Positions 18,222 through 26,800 of a stretch of 64,000 bases of DNA are shown here, piece after piece (position 1 is the first letter of the stretch; every line of letters starts with the position of its first letter). This stretch comes from Clostridium acidisoli DSM 12555 (GTDB lineage Bacteria; Bacillota; Clostridia; Clostridiales; Clostridiaceae). The position numbers were made by a program, and so were the translations under genes. Below the pieces are notes generated by a model, which was not told where the DNA came from, searched no databases, and was given only the letters and a program-made list of their open reading frames with translations. The stretch covers positions 39,396-103,395 of the forward strand of contig NZ_FWXH01000010.1 of assembly GCF_900176305.1 (NCBI RefSeq), read 5' to 3'.

Positions 18222-19496
18222 ATGAATAAGCTAATACATTTATTTTTATTAGATACAAAGCTGTTATTAAAATCAAAAGTATTTTATTTTAAGTTGGTTT
18301 TATTTCCAATAGTAATGATATTAATACTTGGTTCGGTTTTTAGTAGTAGCAGTAAAACCATATTAAATTCATTTGATGTAGCATATTACAGTGATGATTC
18401 TCCTGTTATAGCGGGAAAAGAAAGTTTAAATCTTTCAGAGACTCTAAAATATTCAGTATTTAAAAGCAAGGATGTAAAAGAAATTATAAATTTAAAGGAA
18501 GTCAATAGTTATGAAGAAGGTAAAAAACTGGTTAGTGATGGAAAAGCCGTAGCTTTAGTTTATGTTCCCAAAAACTTTACTAAGAACTATTTAAATGGTA
18601 ATAAAATAAACATTAGTGTTTTAGGTGATAACAATAAATCAGATTATGTTTCAATAGTTAAAACAATTATAAACAGTTTTAATAAAAACATTTCTACAAT
18701 AAGAGTTGAGCAAAAAGAAATTATAGATGAACTTGCTTTAAACAAAAAAGACGTAACGGAAGATAAAGTAAATAAGCTTATAAATGATATACAAACCACA
18801 GGTAACAGTTCACATGAAATTTTAAAAGTCTCCACCAGTAGTAATGCAAAACCTATAGGAATTATGGAATATGAGTCAATTGCAATGGTAGTAATGTTCT
18901 CTATTTTAACAGCTTTTGAACTTGCGCACAGCATAGTTAATGATAAGTTAAATAATACTATGGCTAGAATAAAGTCAATGCCAACAACAAACTTACAATA
19001 TGTGCTTGGTAAAGTTCTTGGAGTGGTTTTTGCCATAACAGTGCAAATGACAACGGTAATTGTAATAAGCAGAATGGCATTTAGAATAAAATTTGGTAAC
19101 ATATTTGAAATGTTATTAGTAACTATTGTCTATAGTTTCACTATAGGAATGATTGTATTTTGTGCGGGAGCTTTAGCAAAAGATCAGATGTCAATTTCAA
19201 GTTTTGCCACACCAATTTTGTGGGGATTCAGTTTTCTTGGTGGAAGTCTTGTTAGCAAAGATAGCTTTCCAGATAGTCTTGCTGTTATCCAAAAATTAAT
19301 TCCAAATGGCAAAGCAATAAACTGCTATTTAAAAGTATGTCAAGGAAAAGGAATTTCAGATATTTATGTAGATCTTATAGAGCTTGTTGCAATAGCATTA
19401 GTGTTTTTAATAATAGCCTTATTAATGTTAAATGAAGGTAAATTCAAAAATGTTAAAAAGAAAGATACTCTTGCATTAAAAAATAATGCAATTTAA
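18222..19496 (+). CDS. ABC-2 type permease (LnrM-like)
   Basis: 424 residues. TM1 lies at about 21-42, then a large extracytoplasmic loop (about 43-225), then five clustered C-terminal helices (VVMFSILTAFELA, VVFAITVQMTTVIV, LLVTIVYSFTIGMIVF, PILWGFSFLGGSLV, LVAIALVFLIIALLML). This is the classic ABC2_membrane_3 layout. AAGGGGGT precedes the ATG, 16 bp after the ATPase gene. Its reading frame extends a few bases into the leader of the next permease gene. It probably forms a heterodimer with that protein. Confidence 0.9.
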   Translation: MNKLIHLFLLDTKLLLKSKVFYFKLVLFPIVMILILGSVFSSSSKTILNSFDVAYYSDDSPVIAGKESLNLSETLKYSVFKSKDVKEIINLKEVNSYEEGKKLVSDGKAVALVYVPKNFTKNYLNGNKINISVLGDNNKSDYVSIVKTIINSFNKNISTIRVEQKEIIDELALNKKDVTEDKVNKLINDIQTTGNSSHEILKVSTSSNAKPIGIMEYESIAMVVMFSILTAFELAHSIVNDKLNNTMARIKSMPTTNLQYVLGKVLGVVFAITVQMTTVIVISRMAFRIKFGNIFEMLLVTIVYSFTIGMIVFCAGALAKDQMSISSFATPILWGFSFLGGSLVSKDSFPDSLAVIQKLIPNGKAINCYLKVCQGKGISDIYVDLIELVAIALVFLIIALLMLNEGKFKNVKKKDTLALKNNAI

Positions 19497-19518
19497 AAAT
19501 TATAAGGGAGAGGGAAAA

Positions 19519-20691
19519 ATGCAAATATTAACTATGATAAAAAACCAATTAAAACTCCTTTTAAGTAATAGAATAGCAATTTTAGCTATAATTTTAGCAC
19601 CGTTATTAGTTACCTATCTGTTTTCATTTTCAAACAATGGCAGTAATAAAACAAATGTCTACTTAGTAGATAAGGACAATAGTAAAGCTTCAAAACAATT
19701 AATATCTATGATAAAAAATCATAAAGGTTTGAATGTAATTATAGATTCGGAAGAGGAAGTAAAAAGTAAGGTTGATAACAATGATATTCCTGTGGCAACA
19801 GTAATTGAGAGAGGGTTTGAAAACAATTTGAGATATGGTAAAGCCTTAGATATTAAAATGATGGAAAATTATGACAATACAGATGCAGAAAATATATCTG
19901 AAACAATTTTATCTGAAGGAAATACTCTTGAAAAAATCACTGGGGATTCAAAAAATATTTCAGAGGTGCTAAAGCTTGATAATGAAAATGTTTCAAAGCA
20001 ACTTATTAATAAAACAAGTATGGATAATAGCATAACACTTTTGTATAAAACTATAAACGCAGGTCAAAAGGAAGAAGATAAAAATACTGTAACTTTAATT
20101 GGATTTATAGTAATGTTCTTATGGTTTGTAATAATACAAGGCTTTAGAACTTTAATAGAAGAAAAAGAAAATGGAACATTTATTAGGATTATAGGGGCAC
20201 CAATGAATTACACAAAATATTTAATTAGTAAAATTATAGTTGCTTTAATATTAGGAATAGCAGTGACAATAGTAGTATTGATAGCAGCAAAATTTATTTT
20301 AAATGTTAGCATAGTTAACAATATATTTGCAGTAATGTTTATATTTACAATATATTTATTTGCACTAATTGGAATAGTAATGATATTTGCTAATTTTGTA
20401 AAAAAACATCAAACCTTCACTATATTTGGAGCAGTAATAATGGCATTAACAGGAATGCTTGGTGGATGCTTTTTCTCTATAGATGAATTGGCACCTAAAA
20501 CAATTCAAATTATATCAAAATTTATGCCAGAAAGTTGGGCGATAAAAGCATTAAAAAATATAATGTTTAACAATTTATCTTTATATTCTCAATTGTCAAA
20601 TATATTTGTACTGTTTTTAATTGGGGTTTTAGGGTTAGTAATATCAACAATATTAACAAATATTAACATGAAAACTGAAAAAAATATTTAG
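19519..20691 (+). CDS. ABC-2 type permease (LnrN-like)
   Basis: 390 residues with the same topology as its neighbour: TM1 at about 19-37, extracytoplasmic domain (about 38-185), and five or six C-terminal helices including LIGFIVMFLWFVII, IIVALILGIAVTIVVL and VMFIFTIYLFALIGIVMIF. The ATG at 19519 has AGGGAGAGGG upstream, so the reading that starts at 19486 within the previous gene is not used. It completes the heteromeric exporter. Confidence 0.9.
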   Translation: MQILTMIKNQLKLLLSNRIAILAIILAPLLVTYLFSFSNNGSNKTNVYLVDKDNSKASKQLISMIKNHKGLNVIIDSEEEVKSKVDNNDIPVATVIERGFENNLRYGKALDIKMMENYDNTDAENISETILSEGNTLEKITGDSKNISEVLKLDNENVSKQLINKTSMDNSITLLYKTINAGQKEEDKNTVTLIGFIVMFLWFVIIQGFRTLIEEKENGTFIRIIGAPMNYTKYLISKIIVALILGIAVTIVVLIAAKFILNVSIVNNIFAVMFIFTIYLFALIGIVMIFANFVKKHQTFTIFGAVIMALTGMLGGCFFSIDELAPKTIQIISKFMPESWAIKALKNIMFNNLSLYSQLSNIFVLFLIGVLGLVISTILTNINMKTEKNI

Positions 20692-20708
20692 AAAAAGGAG
20701 AGATAAAA

Positions 20709-20897
20709 ATGAATTCAAGATTGTTAATTGGGATTATAGAGGTAATTTTAGGTGTGATTTTAAATGTATTTATAGGAAAAATAGCAAGATTTATATTTAA
20801 AAAAGATGGTACTGGACCAAGAGCACCTCTAAGATTCGCTGGAATATGGCTATTTTTTAATGGTATATCAATTGTAACTGGTATGCATATATTATAA
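20709..20897 (+). CDS. 62-residue membrane protein in the exporter operon
   Basis: Small protein with two hydrophobic segments (about 5-23 and 43-62) joined by a basic loop (ARFIFKKDGTGPRAP). AAAAGGAG precedes the ATG, 17 bp after the second permease, so it is co-transcribed with the exporter. I do not recognise the family. The size and position suggest an accessory or immunity-like subunit of the transporter; this is inference only. Confidence 0.7.
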   Translation: MNSRLLIGIIEVILGVILNVFIGKIARFIFKKDGTGPRAPLRFAGIWLFFNGISIVTGMHIL

Positions 20898-20972
20898 CAT
20901 ATATAAAAAATTATGGTTGTTATCAATAAAATGTTATGGTAAAGTATAAGTAATATTATATAGATTTTACGG

Positions 20973-21065
20973 TTGAGCAAGCAGAATATGCTTGTATTCA
21001 AGAGATTTATATGTCTTCTGGGGTGGGGAGTCCGTTTTTCGGGCTGTCCATTTTTGTTTTTTGAA
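20973..21065 (+). promoter_or_regulatory. Structured leader with intrinsic terminator before the antiporter gene
   Basis: A first hairpin at 20973-21001 has stem CAAGCA/TGCTTG within an outer TTGA/TCAA closure. A second, at 21024-21050, is a TGGGGAGTCCG/CGGGCTGTCCA stem with loop TTTTT, followed by TTTTTGTTTTTT. The terminator ends 25 bp before the antiporter start, so expression probably depends on readthrough. The gene content (cation/proton antiporter) makes an ion-sensing riboswitch possible, but I could not match a known class. Confidence 0.6.
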
Positions 21066-21089
21066 TAATTATATAAGGGAGGAGTATTC

Positions 21090-22274
21090 ATGGAGAAAAC
21101 TTTGTTAGACATAGCATTAATACTTATTTTTACTAAAGTAGGTGGAATCATAAGTAAAAAATTTAAAATGCCAGAAGTGTTAGGTGCATTATTAGCCGGT
21201 GTTATACTTGGCCCAGTTGCACTTAATATTGTACAATATGATGATAACATTAAACTGTTAGCTAATCTTGGTGTAATTATGTTAATGTTTTTAGCAGGAC
21301 TTGAGACAAATATCGAGGAATTCAAAAAAGCTGGTTTTACATCTTTTATAATTGCATTAGTAGGTGTTATAGTTCCACTTATATTGGGTATATTAAGTGC
21401 ATACATGTTTTTTAATAACACATGGGAAAACATATTTGTAGGAGTGATATTGACAGCAACTAGTGTTAGTATTACTGTTGAAACCTTAACTGAACTTGGA
21501 AAACTCAACACAAGATCTGGAATAAATATATTAGGGGCAGCAGTAATAGATGATGTATTGGGACTTGTACTAATATCAGTAGTCCTTGCTATGGCACAAA
21601 CAGCTGGAAGTAATACAGGATCTTTTGATATAATAGGATTGTTATTTGTTTTATGTAAGATACTTATATTCTGTATAAGTTCTATAGCAGCAATGGCATA
21701 TTTACCTGGGGTATTAAATAAATTCACTAAATTTATAAAACCAGGAAGAGAATTGTTAACATTTTCTATAGCAGCTGCATTTGTAATAGCATTTATAGCT
21801 GAAGAAATTGGGATTGCATCAATTACTGGTGCCTATATATGTGGACTTATATTGTCAGCTACAACACACAAGGTGTATATAGAAAGAAATATTAAGGCTA
21901 TTTCATCTGGATTTTTATCACTTATATTTTTTGCAAGCGTTGGAATAGAAGCAAATCTTAAAGGGCTCAATGCAGAAGTATTGCTTATTACATTAGTTAT
22001 GTTTATAGTGGCGGTAATAGGTAAGATAGTTGGGTGTGGAGTTGCTGCAAGATTTTTAAAAATGAGTAGGAGTGAAGCCTTGCAAATTGGAGTTGGTATG
22101 GTTTCAAGGGGAGAAGTTGCTATAATTACAGCTAATATAGGACTTCAAAAACATATTATTTCTGAGGAAATATTTTTACCTACTTTAATTGTGGTTATTC
22201 TTACAACAGTAATAACCCCAGTGCTACTTAAGATCGTATTTTCTCATAAAAATGAAAAATTAGTTGATGCTTAA
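21090..22274 (+). CDS. CPA2-family cation/proton antiporter
   Basis: 394 residues, about 12 transmembrane helices, a Na_H_Exchanger domain without a C-terminal TrkA-N or cytosolic domain. Characteristic features are LLAGVILGPVAL, FLAGLETNIEEF, the ion-binding ILGAAVIDDVLGLVL (paired aspartates) and the late GVGMVSRGEVAII. The size fits GerN/NapA-type Na+(K+)/H+ antiporters. The ATG has AAGGGAGGAG upstream. It is preceded by a terminator-bearing leader and followed by a hairpin at 22323-22344. Confidence 0.9.
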   Translation: MEKTLLDIALILIFTKVGGIISKKFKMPEVLGALLAGVILGPVALNIVQYDDNIKLLANLGVIMLMFLAGLETNIEEFKKAGFTSFIIALVGVIVPLILGILSAYMFFNNTWENIFVGVILTATSVSITVETLTELGKLNTRSGINILGAAVIDDVLGLVLISVVLAMAQTAGSNTGSFDIIGLLFVLCKILIFCISSIAAMAYLPGVLNKFTKFIKPGRELLTFSIAAAFVIAFIAEEIGIASITGAYICGLILSATTHKVYIERNIKAISSGFLSLIFFASVGIEANLKGLNAEVLLITLVMFIVAVIGKIVGCGVAARFLKMSRSEALQIGVGMVSRGEVAIITANIGLQKHIISEEIFLPTLIVVILTTVITPVLLKIVFSHKNEKLVDA

Positions 22275-22322
22275 AGAAAAATATGCTAGAATGTAAATGA
22301 AAATAAAAATCAATAAGAAATG

Positions 22323-22344
22323 ACTCTCATCATTTGGTGAGAGT
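22323..22344 (+). terminator. Hairpin after the antiporter gene
   Basis: ACTCTCATC/GGTGAGAGT stem with loop ATTT, followed by a short TTTAAAT. The T-run is weak, so termination may be partial. It also lies upstream of csoR and could be part of that leader. Confidence 0.4.
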
Positions 22345-22363
22345 TTAAATGAAAATTTATATC

Positions 22364-22375
22364 ACCCCGCAGGGG
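22364..22375. promoter_or_regulatory. Candidate CsoR operator
   Basis: ACCCCGCAGGGG, a GC-rich pseudo-palindrome in otherwise AT-rich DNA, lies within ATCACCCCGCAGGGGGGAG, 18 bp before the csoR start. It resembles CsoR boxes (C-rich arm, short centre, G-rich arm). Its right arm runs into the csoR ribosome binding site, so CsoR binding there would fit autorepression that is lifted by copper(I). Confidence 0.6.
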
Positions 22376-22393
22376 GGAGGTGAAAGTGGAATA

Positions 22394-22660
22394 ATGAATA
22401 AGGAAAAAGCAGATGCAGTTAAAGCTTTAAAAACATCAAAAGGTCAAATTGAGGGAATAATTAAAATGTTAGAAGATGGTAGATATTGTATCGATGTATC
22501 AAATCAAATTGTAGCAGCACAATCCCTTTTAAAGAAAGCAAATATGCTGATTTTAAAGCAACATATAAATCATTGTGTGAAGGATGCTTTTTTAAATGAT
22601 AGTGGTGATGAGAAGGTGGATGAGATAATAGAATTACTAGGAAGATTAATGGGTAAATAA
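22394..22660 (+). CDS. csoR: Copper-sensing repressor of the CsoR family
   Basis: 89 residues, all-helical DUF156/CsoR family. Copper ligands are present at the expected spacing: C32, H57 and C61 (RYCIDVSNQI and KQHINHCVKDA). I chose the ATG at 22394 (MNKEKADAV), since GGAGGTG and AAGTGG precede it; a longer frame from 22349 would translate through the operator. It is followed by copA and copZ. It represses the operon until Cu(I) binds. Confidence 0.9.
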   Translation: MNKEKADAVKALKTSKGQIEGIIKMLEDGRYCIDVSNQIVAAQSLLKKANMLILKQHINHCVKDAFLNDSGDEKVDEIIELLGRLMGK

Positions 22661-22703
22661 AGGAAATCAAAGAGGTATTTGATACTAATGAGGTGAGAGG
22701 AAC

Positions 22704-24938
22704 ATGGCCAGTAAAACATTAAAAATAGAAGGAATGACATGTGCAGCTTGTGCAAAGGCAGTGGAAAGAGCATCTAAAAAACTTGATGGAGTAGATGAAG
22801 CAAATGTGAATTTTGCTACAGAAAAATTAAGTATAAGTTTTGAACAATCTAAGGTTAAAGTGTCTGATATAAAAAGAGCTATAGAGAAAGCTGGATACAA
22901 GGCAATTGAAGATGAAGTAAATATAGATGTTGATAGGCAGAGAAAAGAAAAAGAGATAAATGATGTATGGAGAAGATTTTTAATATCTGTAGTCTTTGCA
23001 GTACCTCTTTTAATTATTTCAATGGGACCAATGTTATTAGCAAAACTTAATATTATGCTTCCTATGACAATTAGCCCTATGGATCATCCCTATGCATATG
23101 CAATTTTAGAATTATTATTAACACTTCCAATTGTAGTAATTGGAAGACGATATTTTATAGTTGGATACAGAGCATTAATAAAATTAAGTCCTAATATGGA
23201 TTCATTAGTAGCTATTGGAACATCTGCGGCATTTTTGTACAGTGTTTATGGTGTTATAGTTAGATTTATGGGGAATAACACAATTGAATTGTATTTTGAA
23301 TCAGCAGGAGTTATTTTAACGCTTATAACTCTTGGAAAATATATGGAGGCAGTTTCTAAAGGCAAAACCTCGGAAGCCATAAAAAAACTTATGGGACTTA
23401 CGCCTAAAACAGCTATAATATTTGTTGATAATAAGGAGAAGGAAGTTCAAATAGATGAAGTTGAAACTGGAGACATTGTAATTGTTAAACCAGGAGAAAG
23501 GATGCCTGTAGATGGTGAAGTAATAGATGGACACACATCAGTAGATGAATCAATGCTTACAGGAGAAAGTATTCCTGTAGAAAAGAATAGTGGGGATAAA
23601 ATAATAGGTTCAAGTATAAACAAAAATGGCTATATAAAATATAGAGCTACTAAAGTTGGAAGTGACACAGCGTTATCTCAAATTATAAAACTTGTAGAGG
23701 ATGCTCAAGGTTCTAAGGCACCTATAGCAAAATTGGCAGATGTTATATCTGGATATTTTGTTCCAACTGTAATTATACTTGCACTTATAGGAGCTCTTGC
23801 TTGGCTTATATCTGGAAAGAGCGGAGTATTTTCACTTACTATATTTATATCTGTACTTGTGATAGCTTGTCCTTGTGCACTAGGACTTGCAACACCAACA
23901 GCTATTATGGTTGGCACAGGGAAGGGAGCAGAATACGGAGTACTTATAAAAAGTGGTACAGCGTTAGAAGTAGCTCATAAAATTCAGACAGTGGTTTTTG
24001 ATAAAACAGGTACAATAACAGAAGGAAAACCTAAAGTTACAGATATAATAACGTTAAAAGATTTATCAGAAGATGATTTGCTTAAAATAGCAGCTTCTGC
24101 AGAAAAGGGCTCAGAGCATCCACTTGGAGATGCAATTGTAAAAAGAGCAGAAGAAAAGAAAATTGAATTTTTTAGGGTAGAAGAATTCAAGGCATTACCT
24201 GGAAATGGTATACAGGTTAAAATTGAGAATAGAAATGTATTACTTGGTAACAAAAAGCTAATGGATACAAGTAATATTTATATGGAGAATTTAGAAGAGG
24301 TTTCAAATAGATTATCAGGTGAAGGCAAAACGCCTATGTATATAGCAGTTGAAGATAAGTTAATTGGGATAATAGCTGTAGCAGATACTGTGAAACAAAA
24401 TAGTGCAAAAGCTATTAAAAAGCTACACAATATGGGAATTGAAGTAGCTATGATTACAGGTGACAATAAAAGAACAGCAGAGGCAATAGCAAAACAGGTA
24501 GGTATAGATAGAATTTTAGCAGAAGTATTACCTGAAGATAAGGCAGATGAAGTAAATAAACTTCAAGCAGAAGGCAGCAAGGTAGCCATGGTTGGAGATG
24601 GAATTAATGATGCACCAGCACTAGCAAAAGCTGATATAGGTATAGCAATAGGCTCAGGAACAGATGTTGCTATAGAATCTGCAGATATAGTTCTTATGAG
24701 AAGTGATTTAATGGATGTTGCAACGGCTATTGATTTAAGTAAAAAAACTATTAGAAATATAAAACAAAACTTGTTTTGGGCATTTGGATACAACATATTA
24801 GGGATACCTGTAGCAATGGGTGGACTTTATCTATTAGGTGGTCCTCTTTTAAATCCTATGATAGCAGCACTAGCAATGAGTTTTAGCTCAGTGTCGGTAC
24901 TTACAAATGCACTTAGATTAAAAAGTTATAAAGCGTAA
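22704..24938 (+). CDS. copA: Copper-exporting P1B-type ATPase
   Basis: 744 residues with one N-terminal heavy-metal domain (GMTCAACAK, C13/C16), transmembrane metal site CPC at 389-391, phosphorylation site D433 in DKTGTITEG, actuator TGESIPV, the HP motif (GSEHPLG) and the hinge GDGINDAPAL. It exports Cu(I) from the cytoplasm. It has one HMA domain where some Bacillus homologues have two; the length otherwise fits the family. It lies 43 bp downstream of csoR, with GAGGTGAGAGG upstream of the ATG. Confidence 0.96.
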   Translation: MASKTLKIEGMTCAACAKAVERASKKLDGVDEANVNFATEKLSISFEQSKVKVSDIKRAIEKAGYKAIEDEVNIDVDRQRKEKEINDVWRRFLISVVFAVPLLIISMGPMLLAKLNIMLPMTISPMDHPYAYAILELLLTLPIVVIGRRYFIVGYRALIKLSPNMDSLVAIGTSAAFLYSVYGVIVRFMGNNTIELYFESAGVILTLITLGKYMEAVSKGKTSEAIKKLMGLTPKTAIIFVDNKEKEVQIDEVETGDIVIVKPGERMPVDGEVIDGHTSVDESMLTGESIPVEKNSGDKIIGSSINKNGYIKYRATKVGSDTALSQIIKLVEDAQGSKAPIAKLADVISGYFVPTVIILALIGALAWLISGKSGVFSLTIFISVLVIACPCALGLATPTAIMVGTGKGAEYGVLIKSGTALEVAHKIQTVVFDKTGTITEGKPKVTDIITLKDLSEDDLLKIAASAEKGSEHPLGDAIVKRAEEKKIEFFRVEEFKALPGNGIQVKIENRNVLLGNKKLMDTSNIYMENLEEVSNRLSGEGKTPMYIAVEDKLIGIIAVADTVKQNSAKAIKKLHNMGIEVAMITGDNKRTAEAIAKQVGIDRILAEVLPEDKADEVNKLQAEGSKVAMVGDGINDAPALAKADIGIAIGSGTDVAIESADIVLMRSDLMDVATAIDLSKKTIRNIKQNLFWAFGYNILGIPVAMGGLYLLGGPLLNPMIAALAMSFSSVSVLTNALRLKSYKA

Positions 24939-25006
24939 AGTTAAGAAAATTTATATATGAATTTTCTAATTTAATAAATATATGTATTATGAGAGGAGAA
25001 ATTAAA

Positions 25007-25219
25007 ATGAAAAAGTTAGTATCAATTGAAGGAATGAGTTGTAATCACTGCGTACATCACGTAACAGAGGCTTTAGAAGAATTAGGAGCAAAAGACATAA
25101 ATGTAAGTCTTGAAAAAAAATCAGCTGAATTTGAGAGTAATGAAAGTATAACTGATGAAAAAATCAAATTAGCTGTTGAAGATGCTGGATATGATGTTGT
25201 TAAAATAGAAAGTCTATAA
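25007..25219 (+). CDS. copZ: Copper chaperone
   Basis: A 70-residue ferredoxin-like heavy-metal-associated domain with the Cu(I) site GMSCNHC (C12, C15). It carries copper to CopA in the cytoplasm. The ATG at 25007 follows GAGGAG at normal spacing; an upstream in-frame ATG at 24989 lacks a site. It is the third gene of the csoR-copA-copZ operon, 68 bp after copA. Confidence 0.94.
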   Translation: MKKLVSIEGMSCNHCVHHVTEALEELGAKDINVSLEKKSAEFESNESITDEKIKLAVEDAGYDVVKIESL

Positions 25220-25321
25220 AATTAATGACAATTGTCACTAATTAACTTTACTAAAGTAACTAGTGCACCCCGCTAATAGAAGCTAGAATTATATTATAGT
25301 TTTTATTAGTGGGGTGTTATT

Positions 25322-25792
25322 ATGAGTGGAAATTTAAATGATATGTATATTATTATCATTGTATTTATATACATGATTTATTTACAGACAAAAAAGAGAA
25401 AAATAAATCCATCAAAACGAATCATAGTTGCATTAATTTTTGTATATCTTACAATTGAGTCCTTTTCAAAGGTAAAAACAGGTATTTTAAATTGCATATA
25501 TCCACTGTTTTTATTAATTATGATTGGTGTTATTGCAGGAATAGCAACTGGATTAGTTGCTAAGATTTTTAAAGGTGAAGATGGAAAATGGTATCAACAA
25601 GGTGGAACAATAACTATATTAATTTTAATTATGGCTATAGTCTTTAAAATTTTATTTAGAAATCTTATTTTAAAGATGCCAGGAGGAACATTTTTAAACG
25701 CAGGAGGTTTCTCTTTTATGGTTGTTTATTCAGCCCAAATTATAAGTAGAAGCATAGTAATATTATCTAGGTGTCATGCGTTGTTTGAGTAA
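25322..25792 (+). CDS. Four-to-five-helix membrane protein (possibly CcdC/DUF1453-like)
   Basis: 156 residues with hydrophobic segments at about 7-22, 33-47, 58-82, 96-116 and 128-147, and a polar loop (KGEDGKWYQQGGT). The layout resembles CcdC/DUF1453 proteins, but I cannot confirm this without a search. GGGGTG lies shortly before the ATG. It is followed by a terminator at 25797-25826. Function unknown. Confidence 0.5.
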   Translation: MSGNLNDMYIIIIVFIYMIYLQTKKRKINPSKRIIVALIFVYLTIESFSKVKTGILNCIYPLFLLIMIGVIAGIATGLVAKIFKGEDGKWYQQGGTITILILIMAIVFKILFRNLILKMPGGTFLNAGGFSFMVVYSAQIISRSIVILSRCHALFE

Positions 25793-25796
25793 AAAA

Positions 25797-25826
25797 TAGA
25801 AGATTCCTCAGAATCCTCTATTTTTT
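25797..25826. terminator. Terminator between convergent membrane-protein genes
   Basis: The hairpin AGAAGATTCCTCAGAATCCTCT has GAGGATTCT pairing with AGAAGATTC/CCTC in part, and is followed by ATTTTTTT. It sits between a plus-strand gene ending at 25792 and a minus-strand gene ending at 25829. Confidence 0.6.
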
Positions 25827-25828
25827 TA

Positions 25829-26359
25829 CTATATTTGTTTCCTACGGATCAAAAGATTTAAAAGCACAAGTGCTATAAAACCACCAACTAAAGCTGTAAT
25901 TAGTTGTAATACACCCATTGATACAGAAAGCTTTGATACTATTTTTGGATTTGAAATTAATTTTAAAAATACTATTAGTTTTGTTGCGGATAAGAATAAA
26001 AATAAAAATTTTAAAATAGAACCTAATATTATTCCAATAATAGCACCATATTTTTTAAATTTATTACAATTATAGTATAAGATTATAAATAACCAATTAC
26101 CTATTATTATAAAAGGTATAAATGGGCCAAAAGGAGCAGGTAGTTGTCCAAGCGTCCAAGCAAGGAGTGGTGTTAGAGCACCTACCGCAAGACCTAAATA
26201 TAATCCACATATAGATGCAGTTATAATGAGTACAGCATTCACAGCAGGACCTACAAAAATTTGACTAACTTGTGGATAAGCTTTACCTAAAAATTGAAAA
26301 ATTATAGCAATTGCTAAAAACAAAGCTGCTCTCACAAGATTTTTTAGATTATTATTCAT
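25829..26359 (-). CDS. ECF transporter S component
   Basis: 176 residues, six predicted helices, with the N-terminal LVRAALFLAIAIIFQFLG and the LGLAVGALTPLLAWTLG region typical of substrate-binding S components of energy-coupling factor vitamin transporters. The A and T components are not in this window, so it probably uses a shared module encoded elsewhere. The substrate cannot be assigned. The ATG has AAGGGTGATG upstream. Confidence 0.7.
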   Translation of the reverse strand: MNNNLKNLVRAALFLAIAIIFQFLGKAYPQVSQIFVGPAVNAVLIITASICGLYLGLAVGALTPLLAWTLGQLPAPFGPFIPFIIIGNWLFIILYYNCNKFKKYGAIIGIILGSILKFLFLFLSATKLIVFLKLISNPKIVSKLSVSMGVLQLITALVGGFIALVLLNLLIRRKQI

Positions 26360-26450
26360 AAAATCATCACCCTTAAATTATATTATCTTTGTGTACAATT
26401 TATTCTAAAGTTAGTAATAATAAATGTCAAGTAAAAATGAATATCCAATG

Positions 26451-26479
26451 TTGACTTAAATTGAAATATGGTGCATAAT
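26451..26479 (+). promoter_or_regulatory. Promoter of the lysine-riboswitch transcript
   Basis: TTGACT at 26451-26456 and CATAAT at 26474-26479 are separated by 17 bp, about 20 bp before the riboswitch aptamer. Confidence 0.65.
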
Positions 26480-26499
26480 ATAAACTCGTAAGTGAATAA

Positions 26500-26668
26500 C
26501 TAAGGTAGAGGTGCGTTATTTAATAGTATATCTGTGGATAAAAGCAAATATGAAACGGATAAAAAGGAAATGGCGCCGAAGTGTATAGTGGAAGCTTTAA
26601 CACTATATAACTGGTTTTACATAAAACATATGTAAAACTGTCACAACCATTTTGTGGAGGGCTATCAT
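26500..26668 (+). promoter_or_regulatory. Lysine riboswitch (L-box) aptamer
   Basis: The conserved lysine-binding elements occur in order: AGGTAGAGGTGCG (26503-26515), AAAAGGAAATGGCGCCGAAG (26562-26581), ACTGG (26610-26614), TGTCACAA (26639-26646) and TGGAGGGCTATC (26655-26666). This matches the established L-box consensus. A terminator follows at 26707-26737. Lysine binding should cause premature termination and shut off the permease downstream. Confidence 0.95.
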
Positions 26669-26706
26669 TCAAAATTGATTTTCATACATATAATGTGTGT
26701 ATTAAG

Positions 26707-26737
26707 TCTTGAGTGCTTTGTTTCTCAAGATTTTTTT
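26707..26737 (+). terminator. Riboswitch-controlled terminator
   Basis: TCTTGAG (26707-26713) pairs with CTCAAGA (26724-26730), followed by TTTTTTT. It lies 40 bp after the aptamer and 64 bp before the permease start. It is the expression platform of the lysine riboswitch. Confidence 0.85.
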
Positions 26738-26762
26738 ATTTATGCCCATCTTGGAAAATTCA

Positions 26763-26793
26763 CTTATCGGAAATATTAAAACCGATAAGGAGG
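26763..26793 (+). promoter_or_regulatory. Hairpin abutting the permease ribosome binding site
   Basis: CTTATCGG (26763-26770) and CCGATAAG (26782-26789) form a perfect 8-bp stem. Its last three bases overlap the ribosome binding site AAGGAGG (26787-26793), so part of the site is paired when the hairpin forms. This lies after the riboswitch terminator and is therefore only present in read-through transcripts. Confidence 0.55.
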
Positions 26794-26800
26794 AAAAATT

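Noticed and set aside
20663..21727. 354-codon minus-strand open frame
   Set aside because: It runs antisense through the antiporter gene and the small membrane-protein gene; its composition is rich in Asn, Thr and Ile with no domain, as expected for a shadow.
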